A DNA stretch of 64,000 nt from CANJIV01 sp046330225 (GCA_046330225.1 JAXLTD010000001.1:186001-250000); one strand, 5' to 3'; shown: positions 15,082 through 24,301, counted from the first letter of the stretch. The notes: generated by a model not told the origin, from the letters alone. Made by a program: numbers and translations.

Positions 15082-16590
15082 TCAGCGCCGTCCGGCCTGC
15101 GACAACGCCGGCTGCAGGTCGCGCAGCTGCGCCTCGAGGCGGGCGAAGGATGCGGCCCGCCGCGGCTCCGGGTCGGCGACGCGTGCCACCCGCACGGCGC
15201 CGGCGATCGACGGCACGCCGGGCAGCGCGCCCGTGCCCGCCGCAGCGAGCAGCGCTGCGCCGAGCGCGCCGGCCACCTGCGGCCGTTCGACGACCTCGAT
15301 GCGGCGCCCGGTGGCGTCGGCGAGCGCCTGAACCCAGGCCGCGCTGCGGGCGCCCCCGCCGACCGCGCGGAGCGGACGGCCGGGAGCGAGGTGGTCCCCG
15401 AAGGCGCCGGCCAGCCAGCGGAGGTTCGTCGCGACTCCCTCGTAGACCGCACGCGCCATCTCCGGGCGTCCGTGCTGGAGGGTCAGGCCTGCGAAGGCGC
15501 CGCGCACGGTCGCGTCCGGGACCGGAGCGCGCTCGCCGGCCAGCCACGGCGCGAACACGAGGCCGTCCGCTCCGGGCGCGGCCTGGGCGGCCAGGGCCTC
15601 GAGCGCAGCGTGATCGGTCCGGCCCTCGTCGCCGACCGTGCCGAGCAGGCGCGCGACCCAGTCGAGGCAGGCGCCTGCCGTCTCGGACTCGCCAACCATG
15701 AGGAAGCCCGCCGGGCTGGGAGACGGGAGCGCGTAGATCCCGGCGTGCGGCAGGTCGTGCAGCCGGGCGGCGCAGGCGCCCAGCCACGACGACGTCCCGA
15801 GGCAGACGTGGGCGTCGCCGGGCCCGAGGGCGCCGGAGCCGAGCGCCGCCGCGGGCACGTCGCCGAGGCCGGCCACGACCGGCGTGCCGGGGAGCAGGCG
15901 CAGGTCCGCTGCCGCCGCGGGCGTCAGGCCCCCGGGGATCGCCGTGCACGGCACGACGGGGGGCAGGACGGACAGCGGCACGCCGGCGAGGCGGGCCAGC
16001 GGGCGCGACCAGCGCCGGCGCCGGCGGTCGAGCAGGCCCGTGCCGGCGGCGCCGGTCGGATCGATGCAGAGCCGGCCCGTGGACCGGGCCACGAGACAGC
16101 CGGTGGCGTCGGCGAACACCCGGGTCCGGGCGAAGACGGCCGGCTCGCGCTCCCGCACCCAGGCGATCTTGCAGACGACGTCCTTTCCGGACGGGAGTGC
16201 CCCGATGATCGCCCCGACCATGCGGCGTCCGCCGAGCCGCCGGACGAGCCGGTCCGCCTGCGCCTCGGCGCGGCCATCGAGCCAGGAGATCGCGGACCGC
16301 ACCGGGCGGCCGGCGGCGTCGAGCGGCACGAGCGCCAGCATCTGGCCGGCGAAGGCCACGCCGCCCACGCGCGCGCCGGGCTCCCCGGCCTGGTCGAGCA
16401 CGGCGGCGGTCGTCGCGGCGACCGCCCGCCACCAGTCCTCGGGATCCTGCTCGGCCCAGCCGGCCCGCGGCTCGGCGAGCGGATACGGGGCGAAGGCCTC
16501 GGCGTGGACGGCGCCGTCCGCGTCAGCGAGCACCGTCTTGACGCCCCCTGTGCCGACGTCGTGCCCGACGAAGAGCGGGGCCGGGCTCAC
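15082..16590 (-). CDS. FGGY-family carbohydrate kinase (xylulokinase-like)
   Basis: A 502-residue sugar kinase. The N-terminal ATPase fold begins FVGHDVGTGGVKTVLAD, and the second domain has FAPWLAGERAPVPDATVRGAF and RAVGGGARSAAWVQALAD, typical of XylB and related kinases. It phosphorylates a pentulose, polyol or similar substrate with ATP; the exact one is unknown. The GTG at 16590 gives a GTGA overlap with the upstream saccharopine-dehydrogenase-like gene. The coupling hints that both act on one metabolite, which is unusual for these families. Confidence 0.9.
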   Translation of the reverse strand: MSPAPLFVGHDVGTGGVKTVLADADGAVHAEAFAPYPLAEPRAGWAEQDPEDWWRAVAATTAAVLDQAGEPGARVGGVAFAGQMLALVPLDAAGRPVRSAISWLDGRAEAQADRLVRRLGGRRMVGAIIGALPSGKDVVCKIAWVREREPAVFARTRVFADATGCLVARSTGRLCIDPTGAAGTGLLDRRRRRWSRPLARLAGVPLSVLPPVVPCTAIPGGLTPAAAADLRLLPGTPVVAGLGDVPAAALGSGALGPGDAHVCLGTSSWLGACAARLHDLPHAGIYALPSPSPAGFLMVGESETAGACLDWVARLLGTVGDEGRTDHAALEALAAQAAPGADGLVFAPWLAGERAPVPDATVRGAFAGLTLQHGRPEMARAVYEGVATNLRWLAGAFGDHLAPGRPLRAVGGGARSAAWVQALADATGRRIEVVERPQVAGALGAALLAAAGTGALPGVPSIAGAVRVARVADPEPRRAASFARLEAQLRDLQPALSQAGRR

Positions 16591-17807
16591 AGCGGCAGGT
16601 CGACCCGGCTGACCGCCCCGGAGGGCTCGCGGTGCTCGAGCGTCAGCGGCAGGCCGCCGCCCATCCCGAAGTGCGGCACCACCTCGCGGGCCAGGCCGAT
16701 GAGCGCGACCGGGTCGACGGCGGCTTCCGGCGGGAGCACGCCGGGGCCGCCCGCCTGCCCCCGCAGCGTGAGGATCGCGCCGAGCGCCGCCGGGATCCCG
16801 GTTCCCTCGCCGGCGCCGGCGGCGCCGGAGGACATCGAGAAGACGAACTGGTGCGGCTCGCCGTCCTTCTCCCCCGACACCTCCACCTTGAGGCATCCGC
16901 GCGGCGCGGTGAGGCCGGCAGCGGCCAGGAGGCCCGGTCGCCGGGCGCGCAGGTAGGCCACCGTGAAGTCGATCGGCGCGACGGGCACGCCGCCGACGTC
17001 GATGGGCTCGTCGGCGCAGATCCCCATGCGCACCGCCTCCATCGTCAGGGCGAAGTACTCGGCAGGCACGACGGCCCCGAGGTTCGTCGCCCGGCGCAGG
17101 CCGGGGATGTGCCGCGGGAGCGTGACCGTCTCCGGATGCGGGTAGGGATGCACGGTGCAGGTCCCGACGTCCGGGAACTCGGTTTCCTGCGCGTGCGCCC
17201 GTCCGCTGGGCTCGAGCATCCGGACGGTGATGAACTCGCCGTCGAGGAAGAGCGGCACGTCGCTCGTCATGGCGTGGATGCGGTGCTTGAGGACTCCAGG
17301 GCCCTCGTCGGGCTCGCCGCCGTGGACGTGCATGATGTCGGCGGACTCGACGCGGTCGAGCAGGTGGTCGGAGCAGAAGCGGACCAGGACGTTGGCCAGC
17401 CCGGGGGAGTTGCCCATGCCGACGAGCGCCCGCACCCCCGCCGACCGCGCCGCCGCGTCGAGGCCGAGCATCGCGACGGTCGCGTCGAGGTCGTCGCACA
17501 CGTCGACGTAGTCGGCGCCCGCGGCGATCGCGGCGCTGAGGATCGGCGGGCCGAACCGGTAGAAGGGGCCGACGCAGTTGAGCACGACGTCGGCGCCGCG
17601 CACGGCGGCGGCGAGGCTGGCGGCATCATCGGCGTCCGCCGCGATCGCGGATGCCCGTCCGCTTCCAAGGCGCGCCGCCGCCGACTGGGCCGCCTCGAGG
17701 TCGACGTCGGCCAGCACGAGGTCGTCGACCTCCGCGAACGTGGCCAGCGCGCGTCCGGCGACGCTGCCGATGCCGCCGGCGCCGCCGAGGACCACGATCC
17801 GAGCCAT
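16587..17807 (-). CDS. saccharopine dehydrogenase-family oxidoreductase
   Basis: A 406-residue NAD(P)-binding protein. It has a Rossmann start with GGAGGIGSVAGRAL (8-21), then ADADDAASLAAAV and VLNCVGPFYRFG, which match the saccharopine dehydrogenase superfamily. Some members are catabolic dehydrogenases and others trans-acting enoyl reductases, so the reaction is not assigned. TAAGGT lies 6 nt before the ATG on the minus strand, so the operon with the FGGY kinase is probably leaderless. Confidence 0.87.
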   Translation of the reverse strand: MARIVVLGGAGGIGSVAGRALATFAEVDDLVLADVDLEAAQSAAARLGSGRASAIAADADDAASLAAAVRGADVVLNCVGPFYRFGPPILSAAIAAGADYVDVCDDLDATVAMLGLDAAARSAGVRALVGMGNSPGLANVLVRFCSDHLLDRVESADIMHVHGGEPDEGPGVLKHRIHAMTSDVPLFLDGEFITVRMLEPSGRAHAQETEFPDVGTCTVHPYPHPETVTLPRHIPGLRRATNLGAVVPAEYFALTMEAVRMGICADEPIDVGGVPVAPIDFTVAYLRARRPGLLAAAGLTAPRGCLKVEVSGEKDGEPHQFVFSMSSGAAGAGEGTGIPAALGAILTLRGQAGGPGVLPPEAAVDPVALIGLAREVVPHFGMGGGLPLTLEHREPSGAVSRVDLPL

Positions 17808-17813
17808 CGCGCG

Positions 17814-17819
17814 ACCTTA
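17814..17819 (-). promoter_or_regulatory. -10 box of the saccharopine-dehydrogenase/kinase operon (leaderless)
   Basis: TAAGGT on the minus strand, 6 nt before ATG 17807. Confidence 0.5.
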
Positions 17820-17902
17820 GTGGTTCGGACGCAGGGCGGCCTGGGCCGGCGCCCGCCGGCCATGGCGCGGCGGTCACGCCGCGGCGTCGCCAAAGACTGG
17901 AC

Positions 17903-17927
17903 TGGCTGGCCAGCCAACCGGTACTCT
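17903..17927 (+). promoter_or_regulatory. promoter region of twin P450 B with 14-bp palindrome
   Basis: TGGCTGGCCAGCCA (17903-17916) is a perfect palindrome in the -35/spacer region. TACTCT (17922-17927) is the -10 box, 7 nt before ATG 17935. The palindrome is a candidate repressor or activator site; the other twin P450 lacks it. Confidence 0.5.
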
Positions 17928-17934
17928 CGGGCGC

Positions 17935-19245
17935 ATGTCCGCCCGCCCTGACGTTCCGCCCACGCCGCCCGCGCCGCCCGCGCCCGCGTCCGCCGCCCCG
18001 GCCAGCCGATCCGACTTCGACGACGTGATCGTCTTCGAGCCCGAGATCTGGCAGGAGGGGCCGCCCCACGAGCTCTTCAAGCAGCTGCGCCAGAGCTGCC
18101 CGGTGCACTTCTCCAAGCACATCCCCGACTACCCCGAGGAAGCGGGGTTCTGGTCGGTGACGACGGCCGACGACGTGTACACGGTCAGCCGCGACTGGCA
18201 GACGTACTCGTCGGAGCGGGGCGGGATCACGGCGGTGACCGACTCGGTCATGCCGGTCGAGCTCATCCGGGCGATGTTCATCGGGATGGATCCGCCCAAG
18301 CACGACCGGATCAAGGCGCTCTTCCAGCGCGGGTTCACGCCGAAGCGGATCGCCGAGCACGAGGACGCGATCCGCGCGATCGCCGTCGACGTGCTCGATG
18401 GGCTCGCCGGCCGCGAGACGTGCGACCTCATCGAGGACGTCGCCCAGCCGGTCGTCTCGCGCGTGATCGGGAGCTTCATGGGGCTGCCGCCGGAGGACGA
18501 CGCGATCTGGGCGAACCTGATGAACACGATCCTGGCCGCCGGCGATCCGGAGATCAATCCGGAGGGCGTGCAGACGGTGATGGAGCGCGATGTCCCGGAG
18601 GTGTTCCGGCGCTGCAGCGAGCTGATCGCCGACCGGCGCGCGCACCCCACCGACGACCTGACCAGCGTGCTCGTCCACGCCGAGGTGGGCGGCGAGAAGC
18701 TCGAGGAGCACGAGATCGTCATGGGGTTCTTCCTCCTGATGGCCGCGGGCAACGACAGCACGAAGGCGACCTACTGCAGCGGGATGGCGGCCCTGCTCCA
18801 GCATCCCGAGGAGCGCCAGAAGCTGCTTGACGACCCGTCGCTGATTCCGTCTGCGGTGGAGGAGTCGCTGCGGATGTTCCCGGCCTTCGCGCACTTCCGC
18901 CGCACCGCCACCCACGACACGGAGCTCAACGGCACGCCGATTCGCGAGGGCGACAAGGTCGTGCTCTGGTACGTCTCGTCCAACCGGGACGAGACGCGCT
19001 ACGACGATCCGGACCGGTTCGACGTCGAGCGCAACCCCGAGCACCAGGCGTTCGGCGCCGGCGGCCGGCATCACTGCCTCGGGACGGCGCTGGCGCGGCT
19101 CGAGCTGAGGATCCTCTTCGAGGAGACGCTGAAGCGCTATCCGCAGATGGCGCTGGACGGCACGCCCGAGTGGGTCGTGTCGGGCTTCGTGAATCAGCTG
19201 CGGACGCTGCCGGTGCGGCTGGGCCCGCTGGCGCCCGCCGCCTGA
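17935..19245 (+). CDS. cytochrome P450 (twin copy B)
   Basis: A 436-residue P450 with the same architecture as copy A plus a 10-residue longer proline/alanine-rich N-terminus. AGNDST (Thr276), EESLR and FGAGGRHHCLG with heme ligand Cys381 are intact. Many blocks are near-identical to copy A at the DNA level, including third positions, which suggests a recent duplication or gene conversion. The promoters differ: only this copy has the palindrome at 17903-17916, so the two may be expressed under different conditions. Confidence 0.94.
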   Translation: MSARPDVPPTPPAPPAPASAAPASRSDFDDVIVFEPEIWQEGPPHELFKQLRQSCPVHFSKHIPDYPEEAGFWSVTTADDVYTVSRDWQTYSSERGGITAVTDSVMPVELIRAMFIGMDPPKHDRIKALFQRGFTPKRIAEHEDAIRAIAVDVLDGLAGRETCDLIEDVAQPVVSRVIGSFMGLPPEDDAIWANLMNTILAAGDPEINPEGVQTVMERDVPEVFRRCSELIADRRAHPTDDLTSVLVHAEVGGEKLEEHEIVMGFFLLMAAGNDSTKATYCSGMAALLQHPEERQKLLDDPSLIPSAVEESLRMFPAFAHFRRTATHDTELNGTPIREGDKVVLWYVSSNRDETRYDDPDRFDVERNPEHQAFGAGGRHHCLGTALARLELRILFEETLKRYPQMALDGTPEWVVSGFVNQLRTLPVRLGPLAPAA

Positions 19246-19281
19246 GGGGGCCAGTCGGCGCCGCGCCCGCCGGGCAGCAGG

Positions 19282-19287
19282 CATGAT
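19282..19287 (+). promoter_or_regulatory. -10-like box of the membrane protein gene
   Basis: CATGAT, 8 nt before ATG 19296, with no Shine-Dalgarno sequence. It fits the leaderless pattern less well than its neighbours. Confidence 0.35.
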
Positions 19288-19295
19288 TGCGGCCG

Positions 19296-20237
19296 ATGCC
19301 GCCGCCAGCCACTGCCCGCGCCCGGAGCAGCTACCTCGATCTTCCCGCCGGATGGGAGCGCGTCCGCTCCGCCGGGCCGTGGCCGTTCGTCACCGCCGAG
19401 CGGCTGCGCCGCCCCGACGGCACGGTCGTCGAGTGGAGCTCCCGCGCCCACCGCAAGGCCGCCCGCGTCGCCTCGGAGCGCACCGGCGTGTGGTGGCGCC
19501 CGGACCGCCTGTCGTGGTGGATCGGGGTGCTGTTCGCGATCGGGTCGACGTGCTTTCTCGTGGCCGCCGTCGCCTCCCAGTGGGGAGCTGCGGCCGACCC
19601 GGCCGCGATCGGCGTCACCTACTTCGTCGGATCGATCTTCTTCACGAGCGCCGCGTACGGGCAGTACTGGCAGGCGGTCAACGTGCCCCACGGCCCGCTC
19701 ACCGGGTCGCTGCGGCGGCGGCTGCGGCCCGTCTCGTGGGAGCCGAAGCGGATCGACTGGCTCTCGGCGGTCATCCAGTTCGCCGGCACGCTCGCCTTCA
19801 ACGTCAGCACCTTCGAGGCGATGAAGAAGGGGTTGGACACGCGGCAGACGAACCTGCGCGTGTGGGCGCCGGACGCGGTGGGGTCGGTCTGCTTCCTGCT
19901 CTCGACCGTGCTCGCCTACGCGGAGGTCTGCCGGCGCTGGATCTGCTTTCGCCGGCGCTCGCTGTCCTGGTGGATCGTGGCGCTGAACCTCGCCGGGTCG
20001 ATCGCCTTCGGGGCCTCGGCGATCGGCGCGCTCATCGAGCCCAGCGACGCCGAGCCGGTGAACGCCGCGCTCGCGAATGCGGGCACCGCGCTCGGGGCCC
20101 TGGGCTTCCTGATCGCCGCGGTGCTGCTTCTGCCCGAGGCGGCGCGGCAGCAGCCGTCCGCGCCGCCCCGGAGCCAGCCGCCTAGTGCGAGAACGCCTGC
20201 CGGGCGTCCTGCTGGCGGTCCGGCAGCGCCACCGTGA
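19296..20237 (+). CDS. multi-pass membrane protein, YrhK-like
   Basis: A 313-residue integral membrane protein with about six hydrophobic segments, in repeats that each begin with a W/F-x-W motif (DRLSWWIGVLFAIGS, KRIDWLSAVIQFAG, RSLSWWIVALNLAGS). This is typical of YrhK-domain proteins of unknown function. The N-terminal 60 residues are soluble and basic. The proline-rich tail extends 56 bp into the 3' end of the convergent glutamate decarboxylase gene. I do not know its function; the internal repetition suggests duplication of a two-helix unit. Confidence 0.75.
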   Translation: MPPPATARARSSYLDLPAGWERVRSAGPWPFVTAERLRRPDGTVVEWSSRAHRKAARVASERTGVWWRPDRLSWWIGVLFAIGSTCFLVAAVASQWGAAADPAAIGVTYFVGSIFFTSAAYGQYWQAVNVPHGPLTGSLRRRLRPVSWEPKRIDWLSAVIQFAGTLAFNVSTFEAMKKGLDTRQTNLRVWAPDAVGSVCFLLSTVLAYAEVCRRWICFRRRSLSWWIVALNLAGSIAFGASAIGALIEPSDAEPVNAALANAGTALGALGFLIAAVLLLPEAARQQPSAPPRSQPPSARTPAGRPAGGPAAPP

Positions 20238-21564
20238 GCGCCTCGAGCTCCTTCGTCTGCTCCCGCAGGTCGGCGAGCAGGAGGTCGGCCATGTCGATCG
20301 TCATGCCGGTCCGCACGACGATCCGCAGGACGGACAGGTCCTGGCGGTTCTCGGGGAAGCTGTACGCCGGCACGAGCCACCCGCGCTCGCGCAGGCGGTC
20401 CGAGACGTCGTAGACGGAGTAGTTCTTCACCTCGTCCTTGAGCGCAAAGGCGAAGACGGGCAGCTCGCTGCCGTCGGTGAGGCACCAGTACGGACCGATC
20501 TTCGCGATCTCCCGGGCCAGGTGCTGCGCGACGTCGCTGGTGTTGCGCTGGACCAGCTCGAAGCCGCTGCGTCCGAGGCTCACGAAGTTGTAGTACTGCG
20601 CGATCACCTCGCTGCCGGGCCGGGAGAAGTTCAGGGCGAAGGTCGGCATCGAGCCGCCGAGGTAGTTGACGTTGAACACGAGATCGGGGTGCAGCGCCGA
20701 CTGGTCCCGCCAGATCGCCCACCCGACGCCGGGGTACACCAGGCCGTACTTGTGCCCGGATGCGTTGATGGATCGCACGCGCGGGACGCGGAAGTCCCAC
20801 ACGAGATCCGGCTGCACGAACGGCGCGATGAACCCGCCCGATGCGGCGTCGACGTGGACCGGGACGTCGGGCCCGCCGCCGGCGGCGAGCTCGTCGAGGG
20901 CCGCCGAGATCTCGGCCACCGGCTCGTAGCTGCCGTCGAACGTGGAGCCCAGGATGGCGACGACGCCGATCGTGTTCTCGTCGCAGTGCTTCACGGCCTC
21001 CTCGGCCGTCAGGTGGTAGCGGTCGCCCTCCATCGGGACCAGCCGCGGCTCGATCTCCCAGTAGCGGCAGAACTTCTCCCAGCAGACCTGGACGTTGGCG
21101 CCCATCACGAGGTTCGGCGCGTCGTGCGGCCGGCCCGCCGCCTTCTGGCGATCGCGCCAGGCCCACTTCAGGGCCAGCCCCGACAGCATCGCCGCCTCGC
21201 TGGAGCCGGTCGTCGACGTCCCCGTCGGGTGGTCCGGATCCGGCGAGTTCCACAGGTGGCTGAGGATGTTCACGCAGCGCGCCTCGATCGCCGCGGTCTG
21301 CGGGTACTCATCCTTGTCGATCATGTTCTTGTCGGCGGTGTCCGCCATCAGCTTCGCGCCGTGCGACGGCATCCACGTCGTGACGAACGTGGCGAGGTTG
21401 AGCCTGGCGCTGCCGTCGAGCAGCAGCTCGTTCGAGATCAGGTCGTAGGCGATCTCGCCGCCGAGGCCGTTGGTGGGGAGGTCGTCATGCGGCAGGCCGC
21501 GCGCCTGCGCTTCGGCGACGCGCTCGGAGAGTCCGGCGAGGGGATCGTGCTCTGAAGAGGTCAT
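20182..21564 (-). CDS. gadB: glutamate decarboxylase
   Basis: A 460-residue PLP enzyme converting glutamate to GABA with proton consumption. The group II decarboxylase motifs are clear: TTGSSEAAMLSGLALKWAWR (118-137), HVDAASGGF with Asp239, and SINASGHKYGLVYPGVGW with the PLP lysine Lys272. The length is normal for bacterial GadB. ATG 21564 is chosen because it begins the conserved N-terminus. No GABA antiporter is adjacent. A role in acid resistance or GABA production is inferred from the family. Confidence 0.94.
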   Translation of the reverse strand: MTSSEHDPLAGLSERVAEAQARGLPHDDLPTNGLGGEIAYDLISNELLLDGSARLNLATFVTTWMPSHGAKLMADTADKNMIDKDEYPQTAAIEARCVNILSHLWNSPDPDHPTGTSTTGSSEAAMLSGLALKWAWRDRQKAAGRPHDAPNLVMGANVQVCWEKFCRYWEIEPRLVPMEGDRYHLTAEEAVKHCDENTIGVVAILGSTFDGSYEPVAEISAALDELAAGGGPDVPVHVDAASGGFIAPFVQPDLVWDFRVPRVRSINASGHKYGLVYPGVGWAIWRDQSALHPDLVFNVNYLGGSMPTFALNFSRPGSEVIAQYYNFVSLGRSGFELVQRNTSDVAQHLAREIAKIGPYWCLTDGSELPVFAFALKDEVKNYSVYDVSDRLRERGWLVPAYSFPENRQDLSVLRIVVRTGMTIDMADLLLADLREQTKELEALTVALPDRQQDARQAFSH

Positions 21565-21636
21565 GGCGCCGATCCAACCAGAATGCGGTGCCGCCCGCAT
21601 CCCCCGATGGGGACGAGGCGCGGCGGCGCTCGCGCC

Positions 21637-22728
21637 TCAGCAGTGCGCGCGGGCCCGCGTGTTCCCCAGCGGAATGCAGAGCGTGGCCACGCGGAGCGCG
21701 CGGCCCGGTCGCAGCGCCCACCGGACGACGCTGCCGTCGTAGGCGTGAGCCGTCACGGCGACCTCGAGCGTCTGCCCGGCCCGCAGTCCGGCGCCACGGC
21801 GCGGGAGCGCGGCGCGCAGGTCGGCCGACGTCGCGCCCGGGGCGAGCGTCCTCGTTCTGAACGGGCAGCCGCGGCCGGTGCAGCGCAGCCGGACCACGGC
21901 CGCTGGCGGGAGGCTGCGCGCGCGCAGGGAGGTGAGCACCGGGACGCCCGACCGCACGGCCCAGGTTCCGGAGATGCGGGCCGGGTTGCGCAGGCCGAGC
22001 TCGTGCAGGCCCCACGGCGGGTTGGCGTTGACGACCCGGCCGGGCCGGCACGTGGCCACGAAGCTGGCGAACCGGGTCGACGGGCTGCGGGCCGTGATCG
22101 TGTACCGGCCCGCCGGGACCTTGGTCCAGATGACGCCGCCGTCCTTCGAGGACAGCGGCTGGGCCGGATCGGGGATCACGTTGGCGTTGAAGTACGTGGG
22201 CTTCGGGAGGCCAGGCGAGGCGGATGCCGTGGCGCCGGCCACGCCGTGGGCCCCGTAGGCCGTGAAGTCGTCGAACGGGAGGTCGCGGACGTTGCGGGTG
22301 CTGAACGTGGACACGATGGCGCACTGGGCGAGTTCGCCGTTCGCGTCGAGCGGGACTGCGAGCAGCCCGGCCAGGGCCCGGTAGATCGGGTCCGACGGAG
22401 TCTGGAAGTTCACGTTCGCCAGGTCCTCTCCGGCCGTTGCGAACGTCTGCAGGTAGATCGTGTGGTGCCCCGCGGCCTGGATGTACGGCGTGACCTGGGC
22501 GCGGTCGGGCACGCGCAGGTCGTAGGTGCCGTCGGCGCGCACCGTCGCCCGCAGCGCCGGAAACTCGGCGACCCGGATCGTCGCGCCGCCGAGCCTGACC
22601 TTGACGTTGTTGAACTCGTAGGCCGTGCCGCGGAGGTGGACCTGCGGCGCGGCCGCGGCCGGGGCAGCGGCGGCGAGGAGCGCGGCGGCGGCGAGAGCGG
22701 CGGCGGCAGGGGAGAGCGGACGGGCCAT
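21637..22728 (-). CDS. secreted protein of unknown function
   Basis: A 363-residue protein with a clean signal peptide: RPLSPAAAALAAAALLAAAAPAAAAP, cleavage near residue 29. The mature part is beta-rich: residues ~30-120 look like a carboxypeptidase-regulatory or transthyretin-like domain (ATVRADGTYDLRVPDRAQVTPYIQ), and the C-terminal ~110 residues an immunoglobulin-like fold with a CTGRGCPF cysteine pair. CAAGAT on the minus strand lies 8 nt before the ATG. I do not recognise a specific family. Confidence 0.7.
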   Translation of the reverse strand: MARPLSPAAAALAAAALLAAAAPAAAAPQVHLRGTAYEFNNVKVRLGGATIRVAEFPALRATVRADGTYDLRVPDRAQVTPYIQAAGHHTIYLQTFATAGEDLANVNFQTPSDPIYRALAGLLAVPLDANGELAQCAIVSTFSTRNVRDLPFDDFTAYGAHGVAGATASASPGLPKPTYFNANVIPDPAQPLSSKDGGVIWTKVPAGRYTITARSPSTRFASFVATCRPGRVVNANPPWGLHELGLRNPARISGTWAVRSGVPVLTSLRARSLPPAAVVRLRCTGRGCPFRTRTLAPGATSADLRAALPRRGAGLRAGQTLEVAVTAHAYDGSVVRWALRPGRALRVATLCIPLGNTRARAHC

Positions 22729-22736
22729 GGCGCCGC

Positions 22737-22742
22737 ATCTTG
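22737..22742 (-). promoter_or_regulatory. -10-like box of the secreted protein gene
   Basis: CAAGAT on the minus strand, 8 nt before ATG 22728. It supports this start over the in-frame ATG at 22758. Confidence 0.4.
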
Positions 22743-22860
22743 GCACGGACGCCTGCACCCGCGTCGCGCTCGACCGCGCTTCCCCGGCGCTCGCGCCCTG
22801 CCCGGCGTCGCGCGTAGGCTACGCGCCGACCCCGTCCCTGCGCCCCGTGAGGAGTCCGCC

Positions 22861-23241
22861 GTGGAGCACGAGCACACCGAGCACGTCGCCGCCGACGCCG
22901 ACCGCGTCTTCGCAGCGCTGAGCGATCCGGCGAGCCTCGCCCAGTTCATCCCGCAGGTGACCGCGGTCGAGCCCGGCGACGGGGAGGAGGTCGTGATCGA
23001 GGCCAGGTACGGGGGCCACGTGCAGCGCGGCACCGGCTGGTTCAGAGCCGACGCCGCGACGCGCCGCATCGAGTGGGGCGCCGAGGGCAGCGGCTACCAC
23101 GGCTGGATCCAGGCCGACCCCGACGGCGAGGGCTCGCGGCTCACCCTGTTCCTGGCCACCGTCCACGGCGACGCCTCTGACCACGAGGTCATGGGCACGC
23201 TCGACGCCATCCGGCGGCTCGTCGAGTCGCGCGTCGAGTAG
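22861..23241 (+). CDS. SRPBCC/CoxG-like small protein
   Basis: A 126-residue START/SRPBCC-fold protein: VAADADRVFAALSDPASLAQFIPQVTAVEPG at the N-terminus is the standard opening strand and helices of the polyketide-cyclase/CoxG group. The fold holds a hydrophobic ligand. The GTG at 22861 is chosen for the GAGGAG six bases upstream; no ATG precedes the conserved region. Single gene; function unknown beyond ligand binding. Confidence 0.75.
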   Translation: MEHEHTEHVAADADRVFAALSDPASLAQFIPQVTAVEPGDGEEVVIEARYGGHVQRGTGWFRADAATRRIEWGAEGSGYHGWIQADPDGEGSRLTLFLATVHGDASDHEVMGTLDAIRRLVESRVE

Positions 23242-23270
23242 GACCTGCGCCGCGGCGCGGTCCGCGGCGC

Positions 23271-24293
23271 CTATGCCGCGGCGCGGCCGGCAGGAAGCCG
23301 CACCGTCATGCGCCGGTCCCCGGCGTGCAGGCGCACGGCGGCGGGCCGCTCGGTGCGCCGGCGCAGGTCGCCGCGCAACGTCAGCCGCCCGTCGAGATCC
23401 GGGCCGACGTGCACGCGGCCGTCGAGGGCGCACACCACGCCCGTGGCGCCCTGGGCTGCGAGCAGGTCGAGTGCGCCCGCCGCCCCGGCGAGGAAGGCGG
23501 CCGTGGCGAGGGCCTCGGCCTGCCAGCCCGCATCCGTGAGCACGGTGACCGCGGCCACGTCAGACCGGGCCGGGGCGCCGGTGCGCGGGTCGAGGAGGTG
23601 GTGGCGCTCCTGGGCGCCCTGGAACCACCGGCGCACGAGCTGGGAGCTCGTGGCGACGGCGCCAGCGTCCAGGCGCAGCTTCCCGAGCGGGAGCGCCTCC
23701 GGGTCGTAGGGGTCGTCGAGCTCGATGAGCCATCCGGCTGGAGGTGCCTTGCCGCCGCAGCGCAGGTCGCCGCCGAGGCTGACGAGCGCCCCGCCGGCGC
23801 CGGACGCGAGGAGGTCGCGCACGACCAGGTCGGCTGCCAGCCCCTTCCCGAGGCCGCCCGAGTCGAGGCCGCCGGGCCCGGCAGCCGCCGTGCCCGCGGC
23901 CCGGTCGACGCGCAGCTGCGGACCGCCGGAGTCCGCCGGGATTGGGGCCGGCGGGTGGGACGCTTCGCCCGGCGCCGTGGCGAGCTCGCCGAGGTCGCGG
24001 TCGTAGCCCGCCGCGACGATCGCGGCGTGCAGCGCCGGGTCGAACCGCCCGCACGTGAGCTCCCAGGCCTCCAGCGAGCGCTCGACGAGCTCGAGCGTGT
24101 CCGCAGAGACCGGGCGGACGACCCCGGGCGCCGCGTTGAGCGCAGACACTTCGCTGGCCGGCCGGAACCGGCTCCAGCGCGCATCGAGCTCGGCGATCCG
24201 CTCCATCGCCAGCGTGGCGAGGCGCGGCTCGCCGCCCCGGACGAGCACGTGGGCGCGCGTGCCCATCGCCTCGAACCGCAGGTTGAAGCCCAT
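23271..24293 (-). CDS. apbE: FAD:protein FMN transferase
   Basis: A 340-residue ApbE-family enzyme that covalently attaches FMN to threonines of target flavoproteins. Key blocks: FEAMGTRAHVLV (N-terminus), LDSGGLGKGLAADLVVRDLL, ALVSLGGDLRCGG, and the metal-binding HHLLDPRTGAPARSDVAAVTVL. No lipoprotein signal is present, so it may act in the cytoplasm or leave by another route. The start lies 8 bp after the stop of the upstream lipoprotein gene; the RBS is poor, so coupling is likely. No NQR/RNF target genes are in the window. Confidence 0.88.
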   Translation of the reverse strand: MGFNLRFEAMGTRAHVLVRGGEPRLATLAMERIAELDARWSRFRPASEVSALNAAPGVVRPVSADTLELVERSLEAWELTCGRFDPALHAAIVAAGYDRDLGELATAPGEASHPPAPIPADSGGPQLRVDRAAGTAAAGPGGLDSGGLGKGLAADLVVRDLLASGAGGALVSLGGDLRCGGKAPPAGWLIELDDPYDPEALPLGKLRLDAGAVATSSQLVRRWFQGAQERHHLLDPRTGAPARSDVAAVTVLTDAGWQAEALATAAFLAGAAGALDLLAAQGATGVVCALDGRVHVGPDLDGRLTLRGDLRRRTERPAAVRLHAGDRRMTVRLPAGRAAA

Positions 24294-24301
24294 GGCGGCG
24301 T

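Noticed and set aside
12000..19300. A secondary-metabolite gene cluster suggested by two P450s and a kinase
   Set aside because: No polyketide, peptide or terpene synthase, and no tailoring genes beyond the P450s.
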